Source: Ignavibacteriaceae bacterium (GTDB taxonomy: Bacteria; Bacteroidota; Ignavibacteria; Ignavibacteriales; Ignavibacteriaceae). Taken from it: DNA of 64,000 nucleotides. Of the stretch, positions 35,744-45,060 are shown one piece after another. Under the pieces are notes generated by a model that was not told where the DNA came from, searched no databases, and was given only the letters and a program-made list of their open reading frames with translations. Position 1 is the stretch's first letter. The number at the start of each line of letters is the position of its first letter. The translations under genes were made by a program, and so were the position numbers. The DNA lies in the NCBI GenBank assembly GCA_013388545.1, contig JACAFB010000001.1, positions 1 through 64,000 of the forward strand, written 5' to 3'.

Positions 35744-36778
35744 ATGAAGTTATCAGATTTTAAGTATAATTTGCCAAAGAATCAGATTGCAAAATACCCT
35801 GTTTCACCACGAGATAAATCCAAACTGATGGTCCTTGACAGGGAAACTAAGGAAATAGAGAATAAAACTTTCTCAAACATAGTTGACTATATGTCCAAGG
35901 GCGATGTAATGGTTGTAAATGAAACAAGAGTGTTTCAGGCAAGATTGTTCGGCAAAAAAGAAAAGACACATGCTAAAATTGAAGTCTTTCTTTTAAGAGA
36001 ACTAAATGCAGATGAGTGCATTTGGGATGTAATTGTTGATCCTGCCAGAAAGGTGAGGATAGGCAATAAAATCTATTTTAACGATAAGCTTTGGTGTGAA
36101 ATTATTGATAACACAACTTCAAGAGGAAGAACAGTAAGATTCAATCAACCGGGAAATGTTTTCAAAGCTGTTGAAAAAATAGGTCATACCCCTTTACCTC
36201 CATATATTAAAAGAGAACCGGAAGCTTCTGATAGAGAGAATTATCAAACTGTTTATGCAAAAGTTGATGGTGCAGTAGCGGCTCCAACTGCCGGGCTTCA
36301 TTTTACAACCAAGCTTCTTCAGAAAATTGAGAAAAAAGGTGTACACATTGTTCCGGTGCTTTTACACATTGGTTTGGGAACATTCAGGCCGGTTGAAGTT
36401 GAAGATCTTACCAAGCATAAAATGGATTCGGAGTTTTTTGAAATACCCGCAAAATCTGCTGAGATAATTAACAAAGCTCTCCTGCACAAACAGAATGTAT
36501 TTGTGGTTGGAACAAGTACCTGCCGGGCTCTTGAAACAAGCACTACTGCAGATGGTTTGGTTAAACCAAATCGGGGGTGGACTGATAAATTTATCTATCC
36601 GCCATATGATTTTAAGGTTACAAAAAAACTTATCACCAATTTTCATGTGCCTGAATCAACATTACTTATGCTGGTTTGTGCATTTGCAGAAACAGACTTT
36701 GTTATGAAAGCTTATAAAAAAGCATTGAAAGACAATTACAGATTTCTCAGCTATGGCGATGCAATGTTGATATTATGA
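35744..36778 (+). CDS. queA: S-adenosylmethionine:tRNA ribosyltransferase-isomerase
   Basis: Transfers and isomerises the ribosyl part of SAM onto preQ1 in tRNA, making epoxyqueuosine. The 344-residue protein begins with the family N-terminus (KLSDFKYNLPKNQIAKYPV) and carries VVNETRVFQARLFG, the HTPLPPYIKR motif, AAPTAGLHFT and NFHVPESTLLMLVCAFA, all standard for QueA. AAGGTAGGG lies about 6 bases before the ATG. It adds a third queuosine gene to the window after queC and queF. It overlaps ispD by 4 bases (ATGA). Confidence 0.97.
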   Translation: MKLSDFKYNLPKNQIAKYPVSPRDKSKLMVLDRETKEIENKTFSNIVDYMSKGDVMVVNETRVFQARLFGKKEKTHAKIEVFLLRELNADECIWDVIVDPARKVRIGNKIYFNDKLWCEIIDNTTSRGRTVRFNQPGNVFKAVEKIGHTPLPPYIKREPEASDRENYQTVYAKVDGAVAAPTAGLHFTTKLLQKIEKKGVHIVPVLLHIGLGTFRPVEVEDLTKHKMDSEFFEIPAKSAEIINKALLHKQNVFVVGTSTCRALETSTTADGLVKPNRGWTDKFIYPPYDFKVTKKLITNFHVPESTLLMLVCAFAETDFVMKAYKKALKDNYRFLSYGDAMLIL

Positions 36779-37449
36779 AAATTTATGCGCTTATACCTGC
36801 TGGAGGAAAAGGGAAAAGAAGTGGTGCTGCAATTCCCAAACAGTATATCAAGTTCGGCGGTAAAGAACTGATTGCTTATACGCTTGGTGTTTTTCAGAAA
36901 AGCAAATACATTAATGAAATAATTGTTGCATGTGACCCCGCTTACTTTTCTTTAATTACAAGTTTGAAATCACGATTCAGGATTTCAAAACTTAAGAAGA
37001 TTGTAGCGGGTGGTGAAGAAAGACAGGATTCGGTTTATAACTGTTTGAAGGAGGTGGCGGGCAAAAAAGATGATCTCGTCGTCGTTCACGATGCAGCAAG
37101 ACCATTACTCCCGATAAAAACTCTTGATAATGCTATATTAACTGCAATAAGAAAAGGAAATTCTCTGGTTTGTATTAAAGCAAGAGATACTCTGATAAAA
37201 GGGGAAGAAGATGTTGAAGAGTATGTTAACCGGAATAAAGTTTATTACGTGCAAACTCCTCAGATATTTAGATACAGCGACTTGCTTTCGGCAATGAAAA
37301 AAGCTTATGATGATAAATTCATCGGGACGGATGAATCTATGCTTGTTAAAAGACTGGGCATCAGGATAAACATCGTTGAGGGGTCAGCTTTTAATTTTAA
37401 GGTGACCACGCACGAAGACCTTGAGCTATTCCGGAAGCTTATAAAATGA
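36775..37449 (+). CDS. ispD: 2-C-methyl-D-erythritol 4-phosphate cytidylyltransferase
   Basis: Third enzyme of the MEP isoprenoid pathway, forming CDP-methylerythritol from MEP and CTP. A 224-residue protein with the nucleotide-binding PAGGKGKRSGAAIPKQY (residues 8-24), the VHDAARPL motif (about 103-110) and the VQTPQIFRYSDL segment near 160. The start overlaps the queA stop as ATGA, so translation is probably coupled. ispF is not fused or adjacent. The gene ends 8 bases before the convergent GNAT gene. Confidence 0.96.
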   Translation: MKIYALIPAGGKGKRSGAAIPKQYIKFGGKELIAYTLGVFQKSKYINEIIVACDPAYFSLITSLKSRFRISKLKKIVAGGEERQDSVYNCLKEVAGKKDDLVVVHDAARPLLPIKTLDNAILTAIRKGNSLVCIKARDTLIKGEEDVEEYVNRNKVYYVQTPQIFRYSDLLSAMKKAYDDKFIGTDESMLVKRLGIRINIVEGSAFNFKVTTHEDLELFRKLIK

Positions 37450-37456
37450 GCTCCTA

Positions 37457-37741
37457 TTAATTTTCGCTTATCAGATAAGAGTAATTCTGGTTTCTTTCCA
37501 GAAAACTCCAGATATATGGACAGGTTGGTATAACGATAAGATTATTTTCTTTTGCAAATTCAAACGCATAAGCTACTATTTGAGCGGCAATTCCTTTCCC
37601 TCTCATTACTGAAGGAACATAGGTGTAATAAAAATCTATTTTGTCTTCATTCCGCATTCTGTAGTTCAGATAACATTCCAATCCATCAATCACTGAAACG
37701 AATCGTGTTTTTTCGGGTTCGTGTACTACTTCGATCTTCAT
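37457..37741 (-). CDS. Small GNAT-type N-acetyltransferase (YjdJ-like)
   Basis: A 94-residue protein matching the reduced GNAT fold of the YjdJ/GATD1-like (N-acetyltransferase Gcn5-type 2) family. The acetyl-CoA pyrophosphate-binding motif appears as VMRGKGIAAQIVAYAFEFA (residues about 46-64, R/Q-x-x-G-x-G/A form), followed by IVIPTCPYIWSFLERN, typical of the family. The substrate is unknown. It stands alone and converges on ispD; its upstream gap (157 bases) is very AT-rich with a 20-base A/T palindrome at 37807-37826 and no promoter I can defend. Confidence 0.85.
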   Translation of the reverse strand: MKIEVVHEPEKTRFVSVIDGLECYLNYRMRNEDKIDFYYTYVPSVMRGKGIAAQIVAYAFEFAKENNLIVIPTCPYIWSFLERNQNYSYLISEN

Positions 37742-37898
37742 ATTTGTGGTGAAAGTTTATTTGAAATGATTTGTTAACTGTATAAATATCTGTTTCGGGT
37801 TTTAATATTATTTTTTAAAAAATAATTTTATTCCTGATTTCTATCAACAGATTAATTAAGTTAATCTCATAATGCTAATATTTATCACTTAAGCAAAT

Positions 37899-39620
37899 TT
37901 ATACTTCCGGGCTGGCCTGCTTAACAAGATATCTTTTTATTTTTTGAGTGGTCGTTTTTTCAAATTCGCTGTCTCTGATATAAAACTTTTTAATCTGTTT
38001 GTAACTGCTGAGTTTTCCGTTAACGTCTTTTATCACACCGCTTATTATTTCATTAATAAGCTCGGGTGTAATCTGAATGTTGTTTTTTTCAGAATATTCA
38101 ATAAATGCCTCAACATCTGTTACAATTTGAACCGCAATAATTTCATCATGCTTTTCGTCCTGCTCGCCGTAAACAAGTGATTCCTGGATAAATGGGCTTC
38201 TATTCAATATATCCTCAATCTCTTCGGGAAAAACATTTTTACCGTTATTAGCGATTATAACATTTTTCTTTCTGCCGCTAATATGCAAAAAACCATCAGC
38301 ATCAATATAACCGAGGTCCCCGGTCTTAAACCACCCGTTATCAAAGGATTCGGAAGTCAGCTGGGGATTTTTATAATAGCCAATCATAATATTTGGTCCC
38401 TTGGCATACACCTCGCCAATATTATCTTCATCCGGTTGACTAATTTTTATATCAACACCGGGTAAAGGAAGCCCGGCAGCATCATCTTTAAAATAGTCGA
38501 GTCTGTTCAGCGTAAGTATTGGTGAAGTTTCCGTTAAACCATATCCCTGGATAAAAGTAAATCCAAATTCTCTCAAGCCTTTTGCAATTTTAGGATCGGG
38601 AGCTGCCCCCCCTGCAATAAAGATTCTTATTGCTCCCCCAAATTTTTTATGAAGTTCGGCAAAAACAATTTTCTTAAAACTTTTCCATCCAACCTTTTCG
38701 GCAATATTACTTATTTTAATAAGCGGCGGGACTATTTTCGACTTAATTTTATCTTCGTTTATTGTCTTATAAATTCGTTTGAACATTTTATCAAAAAGAA
38801 GCGGGACACCAAGTAAAATAGTTGCTTTTACATTCTGAAGATCATCAACAATAGTTTTTAATGATCGTGCATAATGAACCGATGAGCCTGAATATAAAGG
38901 ACATAAAAATCCGCAGGTGCATTCGTAGGTATGATGAATCGGTAATACAGACAGGAATTTGTCCGAAGGATGTAATTCAATCATGCTTGTCATAGCACAC
39001 AGGTTTGAAGCAAGGTTTCTCTGGCTTAACATTACCCCTTTGGCTCTTCCAAGTGATCCTGATGTAAAGATAATTTCAGCCATTTCATCAGGATTGATTT
39101 GTGGTAAATCATAAACTGAGCAGGGCTGAGTTGAATTTATCAGTTGAGACATAGATAAAAAATTATTTTTCTGTGCTGATAAATCCATACTGATAAAGTG
39201 ATTCAGTTTCCTGAAGGTTCCGCCTTTTTCTATAAGCATATTATCAAACATTTCGGAAAAGAATATTACTTCAGCATCGGATTCATGGATTATATTTAAT
39301 ATCTCATTCTGATGAAGGTTTTTATCTATGGGAACTATTACATGATTAAAACTCATTGCAGTCAGATAAACAATTCCCCATTGAACCCTGTTTTCTGAAA
39401 TAACTGCAATGTGTGTACGTTCTTTAATTTTTAGACTTCTCAGAGCGCATCCCAGCTTAAGAACACAATCAAGAAGCTGGTTGTATGTTACTCTGGAAAT
39501 TGGAGTGTTAGATAAGTCTTCCAGTGCAATTTTATCTTTATATTTTCCTGTTGAGAGTTTAAACATTTCCTGAATTGAACTTATCTGGGGGACATTATAC
39601 AAGCTGTATTTTTTTGTCAT
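37899..39620 (-). CDS. AMP-forming acyl-CoA synthetase/ligase
   Basis: A 573-residue member of the ANL (adenylate-forming) superfamily, probably a long-chain fatty acid-CoA ligase. The P-loop-like motif reads TSGSLGRAKG (186-195), where most relatives have TSGTTGxPKG, so the conserved proline is replaced by alanine. GYGLTETSP and GWFKTGDLGYID are intact, and GRKKNVIIANNGKNVFPEEIE includes the hinge and the A8 region. The catalytic C-terminal lysine is likely in KTTTQKIKR. The c-haem lipoprotein gene lies 19 bases upstream on the same strand, so the two may be co-transcribed, though no functional link is evident. Confidence 0.9.
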   Translation of the reverse strand: MTKKYSLYNVPQISSIQEMFKLSTGKYKDKIALEDLSNTPISRVTYNQLLDCVLKLGCALRSLKIKERTHIAVISENRVQWGIVYLTAMSFNHVIVPIDKNLHQNEILNIIHESDAEVIFFSEMFDNMLIEKGGTFRKLNHFISMDLSAQKNNFLSMSQLINSTQPCSVYDLPQINPDEMAEIIFTSGSLGRAKGVMLSQRNLASNLCAMTSMIELHPSDKFLSVLPIHHTYECTCGFLCPLYSGSSVHYARSLKTIVDDLQNVKATILLGVPLLFDKMFKRIYKTINEDKIKSKIVPPLIKISNIAEKVGWKSFKKIVFAELHKKFGGAIRIFIAGGAAPDPKIAKGLREFGFTFIQGYGLTETSPILTLNRLDYFKDDAAGLPLPGVDIKISQPDEDNIGEVYAKGPNIMIGYYKNPQLTSESFDNGWFKTGDLGYIDADGFLHISGRKKNVIIANNGKNVFPEEIEDILNRSPFIQESLVYGEQDEKHDEIIAVQIVTDVEAFIEYSEKNNIQITPELINEIISGVIKDVNGKLSSYKQIKKFYIRDSEFEKTTTQKIKRYLVKQASPEV

Positions 39621-39639
39621 GTTTATATCTCTTAAAAAA

Positions 39640-40230
39640 TTATTTGCTGATTACTTTTTCAATAGAAACCGCTCCTCTTAAATCCCCGACTTTATAATCA
39701 ACTGCTTTATCCTCAGGGTACTTATCCGATATTATTTTTTTTACTTCGGGATCCATTGCATTCCAATCACCATGGCAGTTAAGACATTCCGGTTGAAGAA
39801 TAATCGGCACAAGATATCGGACTTTTGTTACACCTTCTTCTTCAATAGTTTCAAAGTAAGCTGTTTCGGGATTTAGTTTACCTTCGGCTTTTAATTCTTC
39901 AAATTTTTTAAGGGCATTTGATTCAATTTCATCTGGTTTGTTAACCGGGTTGCGGTTTTTGAATGATACCCGCTTTATAAAAATTCCTTTTTGAACGCCA
40001 TAATTATTTGTCATCAATTGAGCGGTGTCAGAGCAAACAGAAACAGCGTTTATAATTCCTTTCGATTCTATTTCTCTTATTAAAACTCCTTTTAATGTTT
40101 TCATAAAGTTTTGAGCATCTGATTTCAATCCTGATTTAACCTGGTCTGTTATTTCGGGGGGAGTTTTACTTTTACAGCTGGTGATTACAAAAGTCAGGGA
40201 TAAAGCAATTATTAAGACTAATGACTTCAT
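39640..40230 (-). CDS. DUF3365 (Tll0287-like) c-type haem lipoprotein
   Basis: A 196-residue exported protein. The N-terminus is a lipoprotein signal with the lipid-attached cysteine at C19 (FVITSCK). The rest matches the DUF3365/Tll0287-like sensor-type fold. A single haem-binding motif C149-L-N-C152-H153 lies in PECLNCHGDW, and the usual ending DLRGAVSIE is present. Such proteins are periplasmic haem proteins proposed to act in redox or signal sensing. It is followed 19 bases later by the acyl-CoA ligase gene, and no cytochrome maturation genes are nearby. Confidence 0.88.
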   Translation of the reverse strand: MKSLVLIIALSLTFVITSCKSKTPPEITDQVKSGLKSDAQNFMKTLKGVLIREIESKGIINAVSVCSDTAQLMTNNYGVQKGIFIKRVSFKNRNPVNKPDEIESNALKKFEELKAEGKLNPETAYFETIEEEGVTKVRYLVPIILQPECLNCHGDWNAMDPEVKKIISDKYPEDKAVDYKVGDLRGAVSIEKVISK

Positions 40231-40339
40231 AACTTCTGTTCCTTTTTTGTAAAGTTAAATAATTCTTTAATCAATAAACACTGACAATCGGCAATTGTTT
40301 AGAAATTTTATTTATAAATTTCATTAAAAGAAAATAAAA

Positions 40340-41644
40340 TTGATAATCAAATCTGAACATAGCCTCAAACCGATTTTCTATTTCTGGCTTCCATTAGCTG
40401 CAACCTGGCTAATGATGTCGGTAGAAGGGCCTTATCTTTCAGCATTAATTGCAAGATTACCCGACCCGAAATTTAATCTCGCCGCTTATGGGGTAGCCTT
40501 TTCTTTAGCTTTGATAATCGAAGCACCAGTAATAATGATGATGAGTGCTGCGACTACTCTTGTTAAAGATTACACGGCTTTCAAACAGTTGAGGTTATTT
40601 AATTATCTCCTGATTGCATCGCTTACTTTTTTGATGTTAATACTGATTCTTCCGCCGGTATTTTTTTTCATTACAGAAAATTTAATCGGGCTGCCTTCTG
40701 ATGTTGCAGAATTGACACACACGGCAGTGATTATCTTGGTTCCCTGGCCGGGGGCAATAGGTTTCAGAAGGTTTTACCAGGGAATACTTATAAGAAACAA
40801 TGCAACAAGATTTGTAGCTTACGGTACTATTGTCAGGCTGGTGACTATGACTTTGACCGCATTAGTTTTATTTCTCATAAAAAATGTACCTGGTGTTGTA
40901 GTTGGAGCAAGTGCTTTGTCGGCCGCAGTAATTTTAGAAGCTGCAGCAAGCAGATTTATGGCAAATAAGATAATTCTAAATTTAAAGTCAGCAAATGAAT
41001 CTAGGGGATATCTTCCTCTAAAAGACATTTTTAATTTTTATATCCCTCTGGCGCTTACCTCTTTGTTAACTCTGGGAGTTCAACCGTTTGTGACTTTTTT
41101 AATCGGACAAAGCCGGATGGCGCTGGAATCGCTTGCTGTTCTTCCGGTTGTAACTTCGTTTGTTTTTATCTTTAGAGGGCTGGGGTTATCTTTTCAGGAA
41201 GTTGTTGTTGCTTTGCTTGATGAAAAGGAAGAAAAATATCGCGCATTGAAATATTTCGGAATAAAACTTGCGTTAACTCTCACAATTATTTTAATACTGA
41301 TTGCCTTTTCTCCGCTTGCTGAAATCTGGTTTTATGATGTTTCTGGTCTAAATGAAACTTTAACAGAATTTGCGAGGCTTCCCTTAATGATTATGTCATT
41401 CTTCCCGGCACTTACAGTGTTGATAAGTTTTCAAAGGGGGGCTTTGGTAAAATTCAAGTCGACAAAGCAAATTACATACGGCACGGCTATTGAGTTCGCA
41501 GTAATAATTATTACACTCTCAATTTGTATTAAATCATTCAACCTGGTTGGGGCAGAAGCAGCAACCATTTCATTTGTAACTGGTCGTATTGCAGCGTGTA
41601 TATATCTTATGTTCCCCACTGTTGCTTTATTAAAGGATAAATAA
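40340..41644 (+). CDS. Polytopic membrane protein, MATE/ANKH-like exporter
   Basis: A 434-residue protein with about 12 hydrophobic segments in two similar halves (about 10-205 and 230-430). The plan is that of the MOP exporter superfamily. The N-terminal FYFWLPLAATWLMMSVEGP and the second-half FNFYIPLALTSLLTLGVQPF are in equivalent positions, as in MATE and in ANKH (progressive ankylosis)-like proteins. The spacing and the LPDPKFNLAAYGVAFSLAL segment look closer to the ANKH-like branch than to NorM, but I cannot separate them without a search. The start is TTG at 40340 without a clear ribosome site. The substrate is unknown. Confidence 0.6.
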   Translation: MIIKSEHSLKPIFYFWLPLAATWLMMSVEGPYLSALIARLPDPKFNLAAYGVAFSLALIIEAPVIMMMSAATTLVKDYTAFKQLRLFNYLLIASLTFLMLILILPPVFFFITENLIGLPSDVAELTHTAVIILVPWPGAIGFRRFYQGILIRNNATRFVAYGTIVRLVTMTLTALVLFLIKNVPGVVVGASALSAAVILEAAASRFMANKIILNLKSANESRGYLPLKDIFNFYIPLALTSLLTLGVQPFVTFLIGQSRMALESLAVLPVVTSFVFIFRGLGLSFQEVVVALLDEKEEKYRALKYFGIKLALTLTIILILIAFSPLAEIWFYDVSGLNETLTEFARLPLMIMSFFPALTVLISFQRGALVKFKSTKQITYGTAIEFAVIIITLSICIKSFNLVGAEAATISFVTGRIAACIYLMFPTVALLKDK

Positions 41645-41666
41645 TTCAATTAATTTCAGCACAAGC

Positions 41667-42296
41667 TTATTCTCTTATTTCAAAAATATCTTCGAGCGAT
41701 TTTTTTTCTCTCTGTCTGACTGATTCCTTTGGCTTGCCAACCGCAACAAACGCTGCTAATGAAAGAGGAGGCCGCACATCCAGCAATTTTTCAAGTTCAT
41801 CCCTTGCAATAAGCAAACCTGATAACCAGCATGCGCCGTATCCCAAATCGACTGATGTTAAGAGTAAATTTTCGATTGCTGCTCCGATAGACTGAATATT
41901 AGGATAGTTTCGCATTTTATTTATATCATCATGAGTCAATGCTGTCCCGCTTAAAAGATCGTCGACAGCTGCTTCGTAAGGTGTCATAATTACTGCGATA
42001 ACAAGGGGAGCGTCCATAAAAAAAGTTGAAAATTTTGCTACTTTATTCTGAACCAATATGTTCGCCTTCAGGTTGCCGTGCGGAAAAATCTGCTCAACTT
42101 TATTTTGAACCACGCTGCTCATATTTTTTATCAACTCACGGTTTGTAATTGCAATAAATTTCCACGGCTGAGAGTTATTGATGCTTGGTGCAAGACTTGC
42201 CCTGGTGATCATTTCTTTAATATCTTCAAAAGGGACTTTTTCATCTGTGAATAATCTTACGCTTGCTCTTTTTTGAATTGCTTCTTTTAATTCCAT
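41667..42296 (-). CDS. Nitroreductase family protein (FMN oxidoreductase)
   Basis: A 209-residue flavoprotein of the nitroreductase fold. The N-terminal FMN-binding arginines are in QKRASVRLFTDEKV, SLAPSINNSQPWKFIAI (about 33-49) is the SP-S-x-N-x-QPW motif, and the C-terminal GYGACWLSGLLI plus AFVAVGKPKE complete the pocket. Members reduce nitro compounds, quinones or enones with NAD(P)H; the substrate here is unknown. It is convergent with the MATE/ANKH-like gene and divergent from msrB. A second, distinct nitroreductase lies at 58485. Confidence 0.92.
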   Translation of the reverse strand: MELKEAIQKRASVRLFTDEKVPFEDIKEMITRASLAPSINNSQPWKFIAITNRELIKNMSSVVQNKVEQIFPHGNLKANILVQNKVAKFSTFFMDAPLVIAVIMTPYEAAVDDLLSGTALTHDDINKMRNYPNIQSIGAAIENLLLTSVDLGYGACWLSGLLIARDELEKLLDVRPPLSLAAFVAVGKPKESVRQREKKSLEDIFEIRE

Positions 42297-42401
42297 TTTT
42301 TCTCCAATTTATATAACAAAAAAGGTGTTGATATTTAAATGAACATCAGATTATTTCGTATCTAAAATAAATATTTAATTTTTTATTTTCTCAGGAGCTT
42401 T

Positions 42402-42950
42402 GTGAAGAAGATAATATTGACTTTTGGCATTTCGCTTTTTGCAGCGTTTGCAATCCACGTTGCAAGCACTAATCCAGAAGCTAACTTAAAAAAGATAACA
42501 AATATTTCAAACCCCGATTCATTAAAGGAGAAATCTGATCTGATGGAATCAAAGATTAATAAAACAGAACAGGAGTGGAAAAACGAACTTACTCCTGAAG
42601 AGTATTATGTGCTCAGAGAAAAAGGAACCGAAAGGGCTTACACAGGTGAATTTTGGAATCACTTTGAAGACGGCGTTTACAAATGTTCCGGATGCGGTGA
42701 ACCGCTTTTCAGTTCAGAGACCAAGTTTAATTCGCATTGCGGCTGGCCGAGCTACTTTCAACCAATTGATAAAAGCAAAATAATCTATCAGGAAGACCGA
42801 AGCTACGGGATGATTAGAACCGAGGTGATGTGTGCCAGGTGCGGTGGTCATTTGGGTCACGTTTTTGACGATGGTCCTAAACCAACAGGGTTGAGATATT
42901 GCATTAACTCTGTGTCGCTCGATTTTGAAAAAGCAGCAGAGAAAAAATAA
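42402..42950 (+). CDS. msrB: Peptide-methionine (R)-S-oxide reductase, exported
   Basis: Reduces methionine-R-sulfoxide in damaged proteins. The MsrB domain covers about 55-178 of 182 residues. Zinc ligands C95, C98, C144 and C147 are present, and the catalytic cysteine is C167 in [11 protein letters not shown]; the usual HCGWPSF motif reads HCGWPSY. An N-terminal hydrophobic signal (residues 1-27) means the enzyme probably acts in the periplasm or as a membrane-anchored form. The start is GTG with CAGGAGC 4 bases upstream. A strong terminator follows the stop. A thioredoxin-like electron donor would be needed; the TlpA-like protein at 46669 is a candidate only by compartment. Confidence 0.95.
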   Translation: MKKIILTFGISLFAAFAIHVASTNPEANLKKITNISNPDSLKEKSDLMESKINKTEQEWKNELTPEEYYVLREKGTERAYTGEFWNHFEDGVYKCSGCGEPLFSSETKFNSHCGWPSYFQPIDKSKIIYQEDRSYGMIRTEVMCARCGGHLGHVFDDGPKPTGLRYCINSVSLDFEKAAEKK

Positions 42951-42955
42951 ATATA

Positions 42956-42995
42956 AAAGCGGGGTAATTGTAAAAACTATCCCGCTTTTATTTTT
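42956..42995. terminator. Rho-independent terminator after msrB
   Basis: An 11-bp stem (AAAGCGGGGTA, 42956-42966, with TATCCCGCTTT, 42978-42988, one G-U pair) with an 11-base loop, then TATTTTTA. It lies between convergent msrB and the S9 peptidase gene and may serve both. Confidence 0.85.
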
Positions 42996-43011
42996 ACCTC
43001 CAAAAACTTTT

Positions 43012-44925
43012 TTAATTTTTTATTTCACCTTGTTTCAGTTCTGAAATTCTTCCACCAAGATACTTAAAGAAAAATTGCTCCATTGCACCATAAAAATCAA
43101 ATCTGTTTTCTTCGTTTCTGAATCCGTGTCCTTCATTCTCCTTAACAATATAAGGAACATCAATTCCTCTGTTCTTTAGTGCTTCTACGATTTGATCAGA
43201 CTCTGGTTTGGGAACCCGCGGATCATTTGAACCCTGTGCAATTAGCAGCGGTGCTTTGATTTTATCGACATGAAATAGCGGAGATGCCTGATACAGTAAT
43301 AGTGAATCTTTTTGTGGATGTCCAACCATTTCATAGATCATTTCTCTATATGGCTCCCAATACGGAGGTATTGCATTCATCCAGCTAAAAATGTTGGAAA
43401 CTCCAACATAATCAACACCTGCAGCATAAATTTCAGGAGTAAAAGTTAATCCGGCTAATGTAGCATAGCCGCCGTACGAGCCCCCGTAGATTGCAACTCT
43501 TTTCGGGTCAGCAATTCCTTCTTTTATTAACCAATTAACTCCGTCAGTAATATCGTCTTGCATTTTTTGTCCCCACTGCTTAAAGCCGCGCATCCAAAAT
43601 TGTTTCCCATATCCGGTAGAACCTCTGAAGTTCAACTGCAACACTGCGTATCCCCTGTTGGCAAGAAACTGTACTTCAGGATTAAAACCCCAGGAGTCTC
43701 TTGCCCAAGGACCGCCATGGGGATTTACAATCACAGGAAGTTTTATTGCATCGACACCTTTCGGTAGTGTTAAGTAACCGTGAATAGTTAATCCATCTCT
43801 TGATATAAATGTGACTGGTTTCTGATCTGCCATATGTTCTTCATTAAGCCAGGGACTTACATCAACAAGCTTTTTCAAATCCTTTCTGGCAATATCATAA
43901 AGAAAATATGAGCCAAGGGACCTGTCGCTGTAAGTTCTTACAAGAATTTTATCTTCCTCCTTGTTTGAGCCTGTTAATGCAAGCTGGTAATCAGGTAATT
44001 TTTTTGTTAAATCATCAAAAATTTCTTTGGATAAATCATCAAAAAAGTAATACTGCTGTTTCCAATCAATGTAAGTAGCAAATGTTAGAACATTCCTTTT
44101 CCTGGAAAAATTTAAACCCGATAAATCATAATCATCATTCTCATATACAATTCTTAATTCTTTATTGTTGGCGATATCATATTCTACTGCGGCAATTTTA
44201 TCTCTGCCAATATTTGAAAGCATATACAGGTTCTTATTATCAAAGGTAAAGAAAAGCGGAGCCAGTGTTTCCTTGAATGAAGTAGTAATAAGAGTTTTAA
44301 ATTCATCTTGTTCGCTATCGCGGTAAAGTATACTTGTATTTACACCATCGGTTGTTGTTGCTACTCTTAGCTTTCCATCGTGATCGGTCATCCAGCCGGT
44401 TATGTTGCCGGGATTTTGAGCAATGAGCTGCATTTCACCGGTAAAAACATTTATCCTGTAAACATCAAATACCCGAGGATTGTTTTTGTTCATTTCAATA
44501 AGCATTTCGGTGGGGTTATCTTCCAGCTGGTCAAGAACAATAACTCTTACTTTTTCAAAAGGGGTCAGGTCTTTTTGATTTGCTCCGTCAGTATCAACAG
44601 CATAAAGCCTGAAATTTTCATCTCCTTTTGAGTCCTGTATATAAATAATTCTTTCACTTCCTTTCCAAAAATAGCCTGCAATGTCTCTTTCTGTAGCAAA
44701 GGTAACCTGAGCTGCTTTTTCATCACCTATTTTCTGAACGAAAACATTCATTCGTGAATTCCAGGGCTGCATCCATGATAAGTAATTACCATTTGGTGAA
44801 ATCTGATAGCTTCGTTTGTCAGCATTTCTGAAAAAGTCTTTCATTGGAATTATCGGAGGTTGCTGGGCTAAATGCTGTGAAGAGATTATGATTGTAATTA
44901 CGATGATAAAAAGAAGTCTGTTCAT
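43012..44925 (-). CDS. S9 family peptidase (acylaminoacyl/dipeptidyl peptidase type), exported
   Basis: A 637-residue serine peptidase. Residues 1-20 are a signal peptide (ending HLAQQ). A seven-bladed beta-propeller-like region (about 40-370) is followed by the alpha/beta-hydrolase domain. The nucleophile is in GGSYGGYA (Ser near 483), the acid in GSNDPRVPKPESDQI, and the histidine in NEGHGF. The sequence NPHGGPWARDSWGF is the typical oxyanion region of the S9C group. It probably degrades peptides in the periplasm. GAGGAAC precedes the ATG. Confidence 0.94.
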   Translation of the reverse strand: MNRLLFIIVITIIISSQHLAQQPPIIPMKDFFRNADKRSYQISPNGNYLSWMQPWNSRMNVFVQKIGDEKAAQVTFATERDIAGYFWKGSERIIYIQDSKGDENFRLYAVDTDGANQKDLTPFEKVRVIVLDQLEDNPTEMLIEMNKNNPRVFDVYRINVFTGEMQLIAQNPGNITGWMTDHDGKLRVATTTDGVNTSILYRDSEQDEFKTLITTSFKETLAPLFFTFDNKNLYMLSNIGRDKIAAVEYDIANNKELRIVYENDDYDLSGLNFSRKRNVLTFATYIDWKQQYYFFDDLSKEIFDDLTKKLPDYQLALTGSNKEEDKILVRTYSDRSLGSYFLYDIARKDLKKLVDVSPWLNEEHMADQKPVTFISRDGLTIHGYLTLPKGVDAIKLPVIVNPHGGPWARDSWGFNPEVQFLANRGYAVLQLNFRGSTGYGKQFWMRGFKQWGQKMQDDITDGVNWLIKEGIADPKRVAIYGGSYGGYATLAGLTFTPEIYAAGVDYVGVSNIFSWMNAIPPYWEPYREMIYEMVGHPQKDSLLLYQASPLFHVDKIKAPLLIAQGSNDPRVPKPESDQIVEALKNRGIDVPYIVKENEGHGFRNEENRFDFYGAMEQFFFKYLGGRISELKQGEIKN

Positions 44926-45060
44926 TTTGTTCCTCGTTATTAATTAAGATGATACTTAAATGAAATCTATTTAATCATCAAACGGGTAATTGCAAAAATT
45001 ATATAAGCGGCTAATAGATTTGATAAAGTGAAAAATAAATTAAAAAACGCTGATAGTAAA

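Noticed and set aside
37807-37826. ATTATTTTTTAAAAAATAAT, a perfect 20-base palindrome
   Set aside because: Pure A/T and in an AT-rich gap, so it is expected by chance; kept only as a note on the GNAT gene.
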